A DNA stretch of 64,000 nt. Origin: CAJQQY01 sp045106765. GTDB taxonomy: Bacteria > Bacteroidota > Bacteroidia > Chitinophagales > Saprospiraceae. Below are positions 8,179 through 18,107 of this stretch, piece after piece. A program made the position numbers and the translations under genes. Positions within the stretch are counted from its first letter, which is position 1. Each line of letters begins with the position of its first letter. The DNA lies in assembly GCA_045106765.1 (NCBI GenBank), contig JBGCFD010000046.1, forward strand, positions 1 through 64,000, in the 5' to 3' direction. The notes beneath the pieces were generated by a model. The model made no database searches. It saw only the letters and a program-made list of their open reading frames with translations, and had not been told where the DNA came from.

Positions 8179-9510
8179 TTATTCCTCTAATTTTCCCAGT
8201 ATTTCCAAAAATCGTTCATCATTTTTATACTTCTCCAACGACTTCTCCGCTTCCAATTTCTCCTTCAAAGGATAAGCCAATGGCTTCGAAATCGCCAACT
8301 CTATATTCTCAAAAAACAATTCATCATTCCCTTCATCCGCAAAAATAAAAGCAAGCGTCGCATAAGCCCAACCGTTATTTTTATCAATTTCCAATGATTT
8401 TTTGACATCCATTTTAGCTCGTTCAAATTGCTTTAGCTTTCGATAAGAGTTACCACGATTGTTTAAAGAATATGCTGCACCTGCTGGATTTAATTCAATA
8501 GATTTTGAAAAATCTAGAATGGCTAATTCATTCCTCTCCATCAGATCATAAACAAACCCTCGATTATTATAAGCATCAGTATAGGTCGAATCAATTTCTA
8601 AGGCTTTATTATAATCCGCAAGAGCATTGTTATATTGAGTTAATTTTCGATAAGCAATTGCTCTATTTTTATACAAATAGATTGTGTCGGGTGCCAATTC
8701 TATGGCTTTAGAATAATCAGCAATTCCCTTTTCTATTTCATTCATATCTACATGCAGACCACCTCGATTATTCCAAATCCAAATTTCCGTTGAATCTAAC
8801 ATAAGTGCCTCTTCAAAGTCCTCCATCGCCAAGTCAAATTCTCCAATTTCAATATTACTTTTTATCCTAAACTTCAGCGCTTCCAAATTTTCAGGATCAA
8901 TCAATAGTGCTGAATCAAAATCAACGATAGCAGAATCATATATTGCTAAATCATGATAAGTCATTCCTCTTTTATAAAAATAATCATACTCGTAACTATT
9001 CAATTTTATGGCTTTGGTAAAAAATGTAATCGCTGTATCCAATTCATTTTTCTCCACATATACCTGTCCCTTATTAAATATTGCATCTGAATATCGAGGA
9101 TTCAAATCAATCGCCTCATTAAAATCATCGAGTGCTTCATCATAGTTTTTTAAATCCATATTTAAAGCCCCTCGACTATTATACGCCTCTGCAAATCGTG
9201 GCGCATTTTCTATCGCTTTATCATAATCGAGTCGAGCTTCTTCGTAATTTTCTAACTTATAATTGCTTTGTCCTCGCTTGTTGTAAGCTCTCGAATAAAA
9301 TTCCTTATCCATTCTAATCGCTCGATCAAAATATATAATTGCCACCTCATATTTTTTGGCAAAATAGGCACCCGTTCCTCGATAATAAATATCTTCCGCG
9401 GTAGGTTTTTCCAACACAATCGGACTCCTTGCAGCTTGCGCAAATGTATTGTTACAAAAAAGCAACATCCAAAAAATTATTACTGCCTGAACGGCAAAGA
9501 GATATTTCAT
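8179..9510 (-). CDS. Exported tetratricopeptide-repeat protein
   Basis: A 443-residue protein with a signal peptide (MKYLFAVQAVIIFWMLLFCNNTFAQ). About 11 TPR units of 34 residues fill the rest; typical units contain AYNSRGALNMDLKNYDEALDD and AYNNRGFVYDLMERNELA. TPR solenoids bind partner proteins in the periplasm. No catalytic domain is attached. It lies 24 bp downstream of the truncated haemoglobin gene on the same strand, so cotranscription is likely, but a functional tie is not evident. Confidence 0.88.
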   Translation of the reverse strand: MKYLFAVQAVIIFWMLLFCNNTFAQAARSPIVLEKPTAEDIYYRGTGAYFAKKYEVAIIYFDRAIRMDKEFYSRAYNKRGQSNYKLENYEEARLDYDKAIENAPRFAEAYNSRGALNMDLKNYDEALDDFNEAIDLNPRYSDAIFNKGQVYVEKNELDTAITFFTKAIKLNSYEYDYFYKRGMTYHDLAIYDSAIVDFDSALLIDPENLEALKFRIKSNIEIGEFDLAMEDFEEALMLDSTEIWIWNNRGGLHVDMNEIEKGIADYSKAIELAPDTIYLYKNRAIAYRKLTQYNNALADYNKALEIDSTYTDAYNNRGFVYDLMERNELAILDFSKSIELNPAGAAYSLNNRGNSYRKLKQFERAKMDVKKSLEIDKNNGWAYATLAFIFADEGNDELFFENIELAISKPLAYPLKEKLEAEKSLEKYKNDERFLEILGKLEE

Positions 9511-9534
9511 GTAATTTCTTTTTGACTTGTTAAA

Positions 9535-9927
9535 TCAAACGATAGGTTTAAAGTTTGGATTGTCTTTGAGATATTGCAATTTACTACTAAATAATTTCCC
9601 CATGTTTTCTGCTCGACGTTTGGCTTCGTCAGCTTGCTTTCCTTCAAAATTTTCATCAATCGTCTGATGAAAAAGTGCCACCCAATGTTCAAAGTGAGAA
9701 TTATCTACAGGAAGACCAATATGTTTTTGAAATGGATTGCCAGTATATTCTCTTTGGAAAAACAAAATAGTATTCCAAAAACTATACATTCTTTCCAAGT
9801 GCTTTTCCCAATTTCCATCTGGGATTCGTAGGGCAAAAACTGGCCCTAATTTCTCGTCCTTCTGTATTTTTCCGTAAAATTTATCTACAAATATTTTGAT
9901 ATCCTCTTTTCCTGCAATGTCTTTCAT
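9535..9927 (-). CDS. Group III truncated haemoglobin
   Basis: A 130-residue 2/2 globin of the TrHb3 group. An N-terminal FVDKFYGKI helix (Phe-Tyr at the B9-B10 region), RMYSFWNTILF, and the proximal His region NPFQKHIGLPVDNSHFEHW (His69 as the likely haem ligand) are typical. It lacks the Gly-Gly hinges of groups I and II, as expected for group III. The usual role is binding of O2, NO or ligands in low-oxygen or nitrosative conditions; the specific role here is not known. Confidence 0.88.
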   Translation of the reverse strand: MKDIAGKEDIKIFVDKFYGKIQKDEKLGPVFALRIPDGNWEKHLERMYSFWNTILFFQREYTGNPFQKHIGLPVDNSHFEHWVALFHQTIDENFEGKQADEAKRRAENMGKLFSSKLQYLKDNPNFKPIV

Positions 9928-10128
9928 TATTTATTTTTTCATAATTAAATAGACAAAAGTAAACAAAACTAATCAGGACATTGTCAAAGTAAGTTCAAGT
10001 TTTATTTGCTAATCATATGATCCCATGTTCTATTTTCTATCTGTTAAATCTCTGTAAAACATTTCAGCACCTTCCCTCATTCTCACATTTTTTAATTATT
10101 TTGGCATAAAAATAAAATACCAAATCTT

Positions 10129-10587
10129 ATGGCAACTTACAATCTAAATATTAATGGAAAAATGCAAACCGTAGAAGCAGAGTCGGATACCCCGATGCTT
10201 TGGGTTTTGCGAGACACAGTTGGGTTAGTCGGCACCAAATATGGCTGCGGAATTGCTCAATGTGGCGCATGTACTATTCACCTCAACGGACAAGCAATGC
10301 GATCTTGTCAACTTCCTGTCTCAGCAGTTGAGGACAAAAAAATAACAACTATTGAAGGCCTATCAGCTGATGCATCTCACCCACTACAAGATGCTTGGCG
10401 CCAGCACGACGTACCGCAATGTGGTTATTGCCAAGCAGGTCAAATTATGAATGCAGCAGCCTTGCTCAGTAATAATTCCAATCCTAGTGATACTGATATT
10501 GACAATGCTATGCGTGGAAATATTTGCCGATGTGGTACATATAACCGAATCAAAGCTGCAATCAAAACAGCTTCTGGTAACAGTTAA
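10129..10587 (+). CDS. [2Fe-2S] subunit of a xanthine-dehydrogenase-family oxidoreductase
   Basis: A 152-residue IorA/CoxS-type protein. The N-terminal plant-type cluster is bound by CGIAQCGACTIHLNG plus a later Cys. The C-terminal cluster is bound by QCGYCQAGQIM and NICRCGTY. It passes electrons from the molybdenum subunit encoded 73 bp downstream. The two-subunit layout without a FAD subunit is that of isoquinoline 1-oxidoreductase-like enzymes, whose electrons go to cytochromes or other membrane acceptors. No cytochrome gene is adjacent. Confidence 0.93.
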   Translation: MATYNLNINGKMQTVEAESDTPMLWVLRDTVGLVGTKYGCGIAQCGACTIHLNGQAMRSCQLPVSAVEDKKITTIEGLSADASHPLQDAWRQHDVPQCGYCQAGQIMNAAALLSNNSNPSDTDIDNAMRGNICRCGTYNRIKAAIKTASGNS

Positions 10588-10596
10588 TGGTTAATC

Positions 10597-10615
10597 ACTT
10601 GCTGGTTTAGCAAGT
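10597..10615. repeat. Small hairpin between the oxidoreductase subunits
   Basis: Seven-base perfect arms (10597-10603 and 10609-10615) with a five-base loop and no T-run. It may tune the ratio of the two subunits by protecting the upstream message. Confidence 0.4.
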
Positions 10616-10660
10616 AAGCTATTTGAAATTTATCATTTAAAATTCAGAATCAATTCTATT

Positions 10661-12970
10661 ATGGAAAATATAAATAAAGTTAATCGTCGTAATTTTCTAA
10701 GGTTATCTGCGCTTTCGGGTGGCGGATTAGTTTTAGGATTTAATTGGAGTTCCTGTAATTCGCCTAAGGATGTTACTCCAATCAAAGCCATGCCTAAGGA
10801 ATGGTTTGGCATCAATGCATTTTTAAAAATAGGTGACAATGGTATAGTGACTATATTTTCTCCAAATCCTGAAATTGGACAAAATATCAAAACTTCTATG
10901 CCGATGATTGTCGCAGAGGAGTTAGATGTAAAATGGGAAGACGTGATGGTTGAGCAAGCTGGATTGAATACCGAATGGTACACTCGACAAGTTGCTGGTG
11001 GAAGCCAATCAATTCGCCATGGTTGGAAAAGTTTAAGAATGGCTGGTGCAACGGCGAAACAAATGTTAGTCAACGCTGCTGCCAAACAATGGGAAATTGA
11101 TCCTGCCGAATGTACTGTTGCTGACGGAATAATTTCGAATGGAAAAGGAGAAACTTTAGGTTTTGGAGAGGTAGCAAAAGTTGCTTCCACGATGGAAGTT
11201 CCAAAAGAAGATGATGTCAAATTAAAGGAAACTAAGGATTATAAAATTATCGGAACTGATCGAGGTAATGTTGATATGGAAAATATCATTACTGGAAAAC
11301 CGCTTTTCGGAATTGATACTAAGCGAGAAGGAATGATGTATGCGGCAGTTTTGCGAGCACCTGCTTTTGGTCAAAAATTAATTTCCGTTGATGATACCGC
11401 TGCGCTAAAAATTGCAGGTGTACAAAAGGTCGTCAAAATGCAAATTCCGCAGCGACAACAATTCAAAGGAGAAAATGTAATGCTGGATAAAGTAGCAGTA
11501 GTCGCCAACTCAACTTGGGCTGCCATGAAAGGGAAAAAAGCATTAGTTGCAGTTTGGGAAAACACCTCCGCTGCGGAAAATACAACTAACCATAAAGTAG
11601 CTTTAAATAAACTTACCGAGAGTCGAGCAGAAAAACCAGTTCGATTGGATGGAGATCCTGATAAAGCATTTGCGCAAGCAGATGAAATTATTGAGAGAAC
11701 TTATGAATCTCCATTTTTGCCTCATAACTGCATGGAACCCATGAATTTTTTCGCCAACGTAACTGATGCAAAAGTAGAACTCGTTGGCCCAATTCAAACG
11801 CCAGAATGGACTCGAGGTCGAGTGGCTGGTTTGTTAAATTTGATTGAAGAGCATGACCCTAAAGATAAAGATGCTGCAAAGGCAGCTCAAGAAAAAGCAT
11901 TCGCAAAAATTGATTTGCAAATGACTCGAATGGGTGGTGGTTTTGGACGAGGGCTTTACGTAGATTTCGCTTTGGAAGCTGTTGAAATTTCTAAAGAAAC
12001 CAAGACCCCCATTCAAGTAATTTGGACACGGGAAGATGATATGACCGCAGGAACTTATCGCCCTGCTGTACATTATAAAATTCGAGCGGCCATCAAGGAT
12101 AACAAAATTACAGGTTATCATTTGATTGAAGCTGCTGTAAATGGAAATATGTGGTCGTCATTAGCTGATGGATTTCCTGCATCTGGAATTAGCAATTATC
12201 AATGTGATAATCATTCACTCGAAAGTAATGTTTCGACAGGTGCATGGCGAGCGCCTTACACTAATTTTTTAGCATCAGCGGAGCAAAGTTTCCTAGACGA
12301 AGTTGCTCAAAAAACTGGACAAGACGCGGTGCAAATGCGTTTGGATATTTTGGAGCAAGCAAAAGTAGCATACGATACTCACATCAAACTCGAAGAAGAA
12401 ATCAAAGATGAAGAGAAGTTAAAAACAGCGAAACAAGGTTTGATGCCAAAAGGGAATTATGAACCTGACCGATTTATTGCAGCTATAAAAATGGCAGCAG
12501 AAAAAGGCGGCTGGGGAAATACGCCTCGTGGAATGCATCTTGGGTTTAGCGCATTTTATTCTCACAATACTTATGTGGCACAAGTCGCTCAAGTTAAAAT
12601 GGTTGATGATGTGCCGAAAGTAGAAAAAGTAATTTGTGTAGTAGACTGTGGAATCGTGGTAAATCCTTTGGCAGCTACTAACTTGATTCAAGGTGGCGTG
12701 ATTGATGGAATTGGTCACTCAATGTTTGGTGATTTTACTTTTGAAAATGGTCAGCCGACTATGGAAAATTTCAATAAATATCGCCTTATCAGAATGGATG
12801 AAGCTCCTCAAATCGAAGTGCATTATGTTGATAATGGAAAATCTCCAACGGGACTTGGTGAACCTACTTTGCCTCCTGCAGGTGCTGCGATTGCCAATGC
12901 TTTCCACTCTGCTACAGGTATAAGAATGTACAATCAACCTTACGTGAAAGACAATAAAGTATTGGGATAA
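10661..12970 (+). CDS. Tat-exported molybdopterin-binding subunit, IorB-like
   Basis: A 769-residue aldehyde oxidase/xanthine dehydrogenase-type large subunit. It starts with a Tat signal (RRNFLRLSALSGGG) and a possible lipobox (FNWSSC). Molybdenum-cofactor motifs include GGGFGRGLYVDFA, GAWRAPYTNF and the catalytic-Glu segment TGLGEPTLPPAGAAIANAF. It is expected to hydroxylate an N-heterocycle or aldehyde in the periplasm; the substrate cannot be read. Together with the preceding [2Fe-2S] gene it forms a two-subunit enzyme. The usual XdhC/CoxI-type maturation gene is not in the window. Confidence 0.93.
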   Translation: MENINKVNRRNFLRLSALSGGGLVLGFNWSSCNSPKDVTPIKAMPKEWFGINAFLKIGDNGIVTIFSPNPEIGQNIKTSMPMIVAEELDVKWEDVMVEQAGLNTEWYTRQVAGGSQSIRHGWKSLRMAGATAKQMLVNAAAKQWEIDPAECTVADGIISNGKGETLGFGEVAKVASTMEVPKEDDVKLKETKDYKIIGTDRGNVDMENIITGKPLFGIDTKREGMMYAAVLRAPAFGQKLISVDDTAALKIAGVQKVVKMQIPQRQQFKGENVMLDKVAVVANSTWAAMKGKKALVAVWENTSAAENTTNHKVALNKLTESRAEKPVRLDGDPDKAFAQADEIIERTYESPFLPHNCMEPMNFFANVTDAKVELVGPIQTPEWTRGRVAGLLNLIEEHDPKDKDAAKAAQEKAFAKIDLQMTRMGGGFGRGLYVDFALEAVEISKETKTPIQVIWTREDDMTAGTYRPAVHYKIRAAIKDNKITGYHLIEAAVNGNMWSSLADGFPASGISNYQCDNHSLESNVSTGAWRAPYTNFLASAEQSFLDEVAQKTGQDAVQMRLDILEQAKVAYDTHIKLEEEIKDEEKLKTAKQGLMPKGNYEPDRFIAAIKMAAEKGGWGNTPRGMHLGFSAFYSHNTYVAQVAQVKMVDDVPKVEKVICVVDCGIVVNPLAATNLIQGGVIDGIGHSMFGDFTFENGQPTMENFNKYRLIRMDEAPQIEVHYVDNGKSPTGLGEPTLPPAGAAIANAFHSATGIRMYNQPYVKDNKVLG

Positions 12971-12989
12971 CTTTTCAAATTATCTTTTT

Positions 12990-13031
12990 AAAAAATAGCC
13001 TTCAAGACTTTTGTTTTGAGGGCTATTTTTT
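12990..13031 (+). terminator. Intrinsic terminator of the oxidoreductase operon
   Basis: 16-base arms (12990-13005 and 13016-13031) with one wobble pair and a T6 tail follow the stop at 12970. Confidence 0.92.
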
Positions 13032-13034
13032 CAG

Positions 13035-13065
13035 TTGGTTAATTCTAATAGGATTTTTACTTTTG
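13035..13065 (+). promoter_or_regulatory. Bacteroidota-type promoter for the DUF4272 gene
   Basis: TTGG at 13035-13038 and TACTTTTG at 13058-13065, with 20 bases between TTG and the -7 box, directly behind the terminator. The predicted start near 13072 leaves a leader of about 43 bases. Confidence 0.72.
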
Positions 13066-13114
13066 CAGGATGACAAAATAAGATTCATCTAAGAATTTAA
13101 AAAAATATAAACTT

Positions 13115-14326
13115 ATGGAAAATTGTACCATCTACTCTCACTATCTCAACTTCGATAAAGTAGTCGAAATCGTCAAAAAGAAATTACCAAAAGCAAAAGT
13201 GGAATTCAACGACGGAGGCATCAATAAATCACTTGTGGCAACTATCAAGGGAGGATTTTTTGGAAAAAATAAAACCCTCAAAATCAATTATCGTCAAAGA
13301 GAAAATCCATCTTATAGATTGGAAGAAGTGGAATGTGGCCTAACTCAAAACTTGGCAGGTATGGCTAATTTTATCCAATCACTTCCCACTCAAAATGAAG
13401 CAGTAAAAAGTAAATTTCTTCACAAAGTACTCGCAGCTAATTGTGAGATGCCTTTTATGGCAGAACCTGAAATTATTCCTGAATTCAAATCTGTTCTCCA
13501 AGACATTATCCAGGAATTAGATGCGTACATTTTTGCTCAACCTTCTAATTTTTTTAATAAATCAAATGGGCAACATTTTCTCGATAAAAATTTTGATTTG
13601 ATTCTGGATGCAAATGGTAACTGTGAAATTCAAGATATTGAAGTAAATGTGGAAGCTAAATATCACGATGTACCTGAAGCAAAAGTAACAGATGAACAAC
13701 TCAATCGAAAATCAAAATCAGAAAATTTCTTAAACTCACATGGGATCAAAGTCAACAAAAATTTGCCTTGTGTTGAAGCTGTTGAAGAGACTAAATTAAG
13801 AAGTGTCGAAGAAATAATTGAACGAGCCTATGCATTATTGGTCACCGCTGCCAAAGGGGAAGGAATTGAACAATCTCATTTAGATAAATTAATTCAAGAC
13901 AAAAAAATCGATTCTTTGTCACCTAAAGAATCTGAAATTTTTCAAATGGAAAACCTAAACGACCAAGATCGAGCTTATGCCACTTGGAGATATGAAAGTT
14001 TATATGTGATACTTTGGACTTTAGGCAAAATGGATCATTTAAAATTCCCTAGTGAGATTTGTGATGTTCAAGCAATTGTTGGAGCACTCATCAAAACCAA
14101 TAAAGAGGAGTTGAAAAATTCTGTCCAATTAAAAACCACCTCAGAAATTTTGGATGAGTTAGATAAAACTTACCGAATGAATTGGGTTTGCGTCGATGCT
14201 AGAATCAAAGGTCAACAAGTCGAAGGAAATATAAATTCGAGTATTATTTTTGAAAGACATTTCGTTCTAAATTGGTTGACAAATTACCAAAACCAAGATT
14301 GGGATAATGTAACAACAGATACTTAG
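13115..14326 (+). CDS. DUF4272 domain-containing protein
   Basis: A 403-residue soluble protein with no signal peptide. The C-terminal half carries the DUF4272 signature: an RSVEEIIERAYALLVTAAKGEG helix, then ATWRYESLYVILWTLGKMD and a final ERHFVLNWLTNY. The N-terminal 200 residues are α/β and unassigned. The biochemical role of DUF4272 is not established. The next gene, a lipoprotein, starts 37 bp downstream and is probably cotranscribed. Confidence 0.75.
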   Translation: MENCTIYSHYLNFDKVVEIVKKKLPKAKVEFNDGGINKSLVATIKGGFFGKNKTLKINYRQRENPSYRLEEVECGLTQNLAGMANFIQSLPTQNEAVKSKFLHKVLAANCEMPFMAEPEIIPEFKSVLQDIIQELDAYIFAQPSNFFNKSNGQHFLDKNFDLILDANGNCEIQDIEVNVEAKYHDVPEAKVTDEQLNRKSKSENFLNSHGIKVNKNLPCVEAVEETKLRSVEEIIERAYALLVTAAKGEGIEQSHLDKLIQDKKIDSLSPKESEIFQMENLNDQDRAYATWRYESLYVILWTLGKMDHLKFPSEICDVQAIVGALIKTNKEELKNSVQLKTTSEILDELDKTYRMNWVCVDARIKGQQVEGNINSSIIFERHFVLNWLTNYQNQDWDNVTTDT

Positions 14327-14363
14327 GATAAAATACTTTACACCAAAAAATATTTTTTAAAAC

Positions 14364-14915
14364 ATGAAAAAACTTCTTTTATTTTTTAGCATTCTACTCT
14401 TATTCAACCTAATGAGTTGCGAGAACGACGACGATAACTCTGAGCCAATGGCTGAGACTGTTTATCAAGAATTAGGCATCGTTACAGGCTTAGATTTTTT
14501 TGATGAAAATGGTGCAGCAATTGGGCAATGGAAATCACCTAATCATAATCCTGGCGAAGTTTCTACTTATCCAATTCCGAATAATGGAAATGTTTTCGTT
14601 TATAGTCCTAATAAAATAGTTCGGATTTGGTTAATTCCTACCACTTGCACAACTGATTCTACCATCGCCGACATTCCAACGCTTTCACAAGATTTGACTT
14701 ACACTATTACAGAGTTAGAAAATGTGCAAGTGAAAGATATTCCATTGACTGACTTTAATTCTCAAGTAGCATTAAATTTCAATGATGTATCGGCAGGTTT
14801 TTATAAATTATTTTTTGAATTGGAAAGTGGAGATTTGTTTTGGCAAAATCTTTACATTGATCCTGCTGCTTCGAGTTTTCCAACATTTGATTTTTTAGAT
14901 AATTTATGTGATTGA
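14364..14915 (+). CDS. Hypothetical lipoprotein
   Basis: A 183-residue protein with an SPII signal ending LFNLMSC (Cys19), followed by an acidic stretch (ENDDDNSEP) that in Bacteroidota often acts as a lipoprotein export signal to the cell surface. The remainder is β-rich with the repeated short motif FYKLFFELESGDLFWQN. I do not recognise a family. It is probably in an operon with the DUF4272 gene. Confidence 0.75.
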   Translation: MKKLLLFFSILLLFNLMSCENDDDNSEPMAETVYQELGIVTGLDFFDENGAAIGQWKSPNHNPGEVSTYPIPNNGNVFVYSPNKIVRIWLIPTTCTTDSTIADIPTLSQDLTYTITELENVQVKDIPLTDFNSQVALNFNDVSAGFYKLFFELESGDLFWQNLYIDPAASSFPTFDFLDNLCD

Positions 14916-15003
14916 TTTTTTCAACAAGAGCATTCAAATTTCTTAGTGAATTCATTTTGTTAGATCTATGAATACAAATGGAGAACAGTATTCTTAAAAT
15001 GAT

Positions 15004-15070
15004 TTCACCATATAGGCACATAGAACACATAGGTAAAAAACTATGTTTTCTATGTGCTTATGTGGTAAAA
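15004..15070. repeat. Dispersed palindromic repeat, copy 1
   Basis: About 29-base imperfect arms (15004-15032 and 15041-15070) with an eight-base loop. The core is CACATAG repeated in both arms. A near-identical element lies at 56891-56959. It occupies the space between convergent genes and may also terminate transcription. Confidence 0.8.
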
Positions 15071-15145
15071 AACTTGTTGATTAATTATTTAAATTTAATA
15101 AACAGATTGTAACGTTTTGTGGGAGGCTACTCTTACAGATAATTT

Positions 15146-17338
15146 CTAAAATACTAAATACGAGTGTTTAGTATTTTCTTTATAATTCAATCGAAGTGTT
15201 CCGTTGACTATTTTTTGATCTAGATTGAGGTAATTGATATTTTGAAAATATAAAAAAGAGTCCGCATTCTCAGCTGTTGAATTTTGGCTTTTAGAACTTC
15301 CTAAAAACCATTTTCCTTCCTGAAAATACACTTTACTAAATCGCAACTTCGTGGATTTCAAATGGAAGAAAAAACATTCTAGTGTTTCCAAGTCTATCCA
15401 AACTCTAGGAGCTTCCTCCTCGTAAAGTGGTTGGTAAACCATTTGATTTTGCAACCTACTTTGAATCTCCAAAAGGGTTCTTAATTTTTGTTTCTCTTCC
15501 AAACTACCTTTTTGATAATCAATTTTGGAGGTGGAAATTTTGCTGGAGAAAATAGTTTTGTCTAATGAATTATACTTGATAGGATAAAATTCCATTTCAT
15601 TCAAAAGTCCTTGTTGCTGAAGTTTTTTTAAAATAGATTTTGAACCACTCTCCTTGATTTTTTTATTTTCAAAAAACAACCAAAGCATTTCTTTACCACC
15701 TGAAAATCCAGTTCCTGAAACTGTTCTAAAAAATGGAATTTCGATCTTTATCTCATTTCCTTTTTTGTCTTTTGTAAAAATAATTTTCTGCCCTGTCGAG
15801 TCTTCATTAAAAATATATTGAATCAAAATATCATTTTCTAAGATATGTCGATATCGATTTCCTTTTAAATTTTGACTAGCCTCCAAGTTAAACTTATTAA
15901 ATCTTTCTCCATAAAAATCATAACTGTATTGTTTCGGGTTTTCCTTAGTTCCAATTTCTTTTCCATTAGAATTCAAAACGATTATTTCGCTATTCTTTTT
16001 CGCTAAAATTTCAGTTGTCCTTTTTGAAAAATTTGATTTAACAATAATCTCATCATAAATAAATGGAGTAATTTCTTTTCCTGTTTGATCGACCATAGCA
16101 AACTTTAAGGCATTTGGTTTCCGAACAAAAGTATTTTCATTTCCTTTTTTCACTTGAGAATAACTTGGAGGAGTGATCTCTTTTCCAGATTGATTGTAAG
16201 CAGCGAAAAGTGGTTGCCTTTTTTTTTTAGCAAAAAACAATTGGTCATTTATATAAATGATCTCATCAAATTGATGAGGTAAAATCTCTTTTCCTAAATA
16301 ATTCTTTACCCCTGAAATCCTTGTTGACAACCATTGACTTCTATGCTTATATATTTTTGTATCCAAATAAAAATCAGGCGTCATGGTTTTCATTTCTTGA
16401 TTTTCCAATTCAATTATTTCTTGAAAATCATTTCGAAAAATAAATTGCTTTCTGGATATATTAAAAGTATAAATCCCTTTGACCAAGTTTCTCACATCGA
16501 CACTATCTTTTTGAAAAACTAGCTTTCCATTTTGATCAAATATTTTTGACATTTGACCATCGAAGGCAATTATGTAATTTCCATCAGTTGACAATTCTAC
16601 CTTTCTAAAAATAGGTCGAGCAATTTCTTTCCCTTGCAAATCAATACAACCAAACCTTCGATTTACTCGATTATTTTTTATGGTTTTAACTCCTACTCGG
16701 AAGAATTTTTCATTCAACATTCTTATCCCATCATTGTATTTACACTTTGTAAAAACATAAGAAGAGGAATTATTCAAATCAGCTAATCCAGATTTCTCTT
16801 CCATATTTTCAATTGTAAAAATATCGGGAGCAATCTCATTAATTTTTTTGTATTCGATAGGAATAATGACTTCACCAGCAAAATCAAGTAGTCCCATTTT
16901 TTTTCCAATCCATGCTTTCAGATATTTATTTTCCATCAAAGGAATTTCGGGATTCATCGGTGACAGCGAACTATAAATCATTGGAATAATAAAATTATTT
17001 AAGCTATCTATAACTCCAGCTTTTCGATTTTTCACAATCATATAATTACTATAATTCCTTGGTAAGAAATAATATTCGAAAGGAATGATCGTCTCCGTAT
17101 CACTAAAAAACCCTTGATAATATTCCCCCGTGAAATAACCAAAATTACTCCCAACACTTGATCGGTAAAGTCCTGGACGAATTGTATCAATATGATTTAA
17201 AACTTCGAGTGGAGGTAATTCTTTTGGGTAAGATGCTTTCCACGGTTCGATAGGAAGAGCAATAGAAACATTTTCAGTTTGCCCAATCGACCAAAGAAAT
17301 GAAAGAAGAAAAAAGAAAGTTAAATGTAATTTTTTCAC
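15146..17338 (-). CDS. WG-repeat secreted protein
   Basis: A 730-residue protein with a signal peptide (MKKLHLTFFFLLSFLWSIGQ). Much of it is made of WG/KWG-type repeats with the form G(x)hD..G.(x)I.P..Y, for example GVIDSLNNFIIPMIY, GLLDFAGEVIIPIEY and AMVDQTGKEITPFIYDEI. These repeats form β-structures thought to bind other proteins or ligands. The last 200 residues are not repeat-like. No T9SS domain is visible, so the final location (periplasm or outer membrane) is uncertain. Confidence 0.82.
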   Translation of the reverse strand: MKKLHLTFFFLLSFLWSIGQTENVSIALPIEPWKASYPKELPPLEVLNHIDTIRPGLYRSSVGSNFGYFTGEYYQGFFSDTETIIPFEYYFLPRNYSNYMIVKNRKAGVIDSLNNFIIPMIYSSLSPMNPEIPLMENKYLKAWIGKKMGLLDFAGEVIIPIEYKKINEIAPDIFTIENMEEKSGLADLNNSSSYVFTKCKYNDGIRMLNEKFFRVGVKTIKNNRVNRRFGCIDLQGKEIARPIFRKVELSTDGNYIIAFDGQMSKIFDQNGKLVFQKDSVDVRNLVKGIYTFNISRKQFIFRNDFQEIIELENQEMKTMTPDFYLDTKIYKHRSQWLSTRISGVKNYLGKEILPHQFDEIIYINDQLFFAKKKRQPLFAAYNQSGKEITPPSYSQVKKGNENTFVRKPNALKFAMVDQTGKEITPFIYDEIIVKSNFSKRTTEILAKKNSEIIVLNSNGKEIGTKENPKQYSYDFYGERFNKFNLEASQNLKGNRYRHILENDILIQYIFNEDSTGQKIIFTKDKKGNEIKIEIPFFRTVSGTGFSGGKEMLWLFFENKKIKESGSKSILKKLQQQGLLNEMEFYPIKYNSLDKTIFSSKISTSKIDYQKGSLEEKQKLRTLLEIQSRLQNQMVYQPLYEEEAPRVWIDLETLECFFFHLKSTKLRFSKVYFQEGKWFLGSSKSQNSTAENADSFLYFQNINYLNLDQKIVNGTLRLNYKENTKHSYLVF

Positions 17339-17441
17339 AGATTCTAAATTTAAAACTATTCGAAGAATTATAATTCTTTATCTTCAAATTTAATACGCAA
17401 AAAATAAAAAACCCCATTCAAAGTGATTTATATTTCCTTTT

Positions 17442-18107
17442 TCAAAAACGATAACCTAATCCTATTATCATTGCTCCTAATATATCAACCTCTGAAGTCG
17501 AAGCTCCACGTCCTGATCCTTCGTAAAATGTTGTGATAACTAACGGTTCTTGATCGTTAATTACTTTACGAAAAATAAATTGACAATTGACAAAAAGTCG
17601 ATCAGTCAATTTAAAATTATTATCTAAAACTACATTTAACATCGCCACATTATCTCGCTGTCGAGTTTCTTCTGCACTAATAATTTCTCCACGGAGAATC
17701 GTCACATCTTTATTATAGTTGAGCCAATTGGATAAAAATGTTACACCTCCTCCAAATTTTAATTCCATAAAATCAAGCCTATTGAAATAAGTATACAGTC
17801 CATTTATTTCAATATAATTATGCCCTTCACTTGAATGAATCTCATAAGAATTATTCCATGAAACGCCACCAGCATTCCCTCTCGAATTTCCTCGTTGGGT
17901 AGCTTCTCCATAAAGTTGACCAAAGCCAATTCCTCCAGAATACCTATCAGAAAAATCATAATCATATTGAACATGGTAACCCAAACCTGGTGCTCCGAGA
18001 TGAGAAGTTCCCCCAAGTTGAATACCCGTTTTAAGGGAATGTTTATTAATTTGTCCGAAAGATTGGATGGAGAGGAAAAGAAAAATGACGATGGAAATAT
18101 TTTTCAT
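17442..18107 (-). CDS. Outer-membrane β-barrel protein
   Basis: A 221-residue protein with a signal peptide (MKNISIVIFLFLSIQSFGQ). Alternating strands (YHVQYDYDFSDRYSGGIGFGQL, YIEINGLYTYFN, LKFGGGVTFL) end in MIIGLGYRF, a typical aromatic barrel terminus. It resembles the generic Bacteroidota outer-membrane β-barrel families. It lies upstream of the WG-repeat gene on the same strand, about 100 bp away. Confidence 0.78.
   Translation of the reverse strand: MKNISIVIFLFLSIQSFGQINKHSLKTGIQLGGTSHLGAPGLGYHVQYDYDFSDRYSGGIGFGQLYGEATQRGNSRGNAGGVSWNNSYEIHSSEGHNYIEINGLYTYFNRLDFMELKFGGGVTFLSNWLNYNKDVTILRGEIISAEETRQRDNVAMLNVVLDNNFKLTDRLFVNCQFIFRKVINDQEPLVITTFYEGSGRGASTSEVDILGAMIIGLGYRF

Noticed and set aside
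14779..15030. Minus-strand frame of 83 codons
   Set aside because: It overlaps the end of a real lipoprotein gene and part of the dispersed palindrome, which alone explains the frame.
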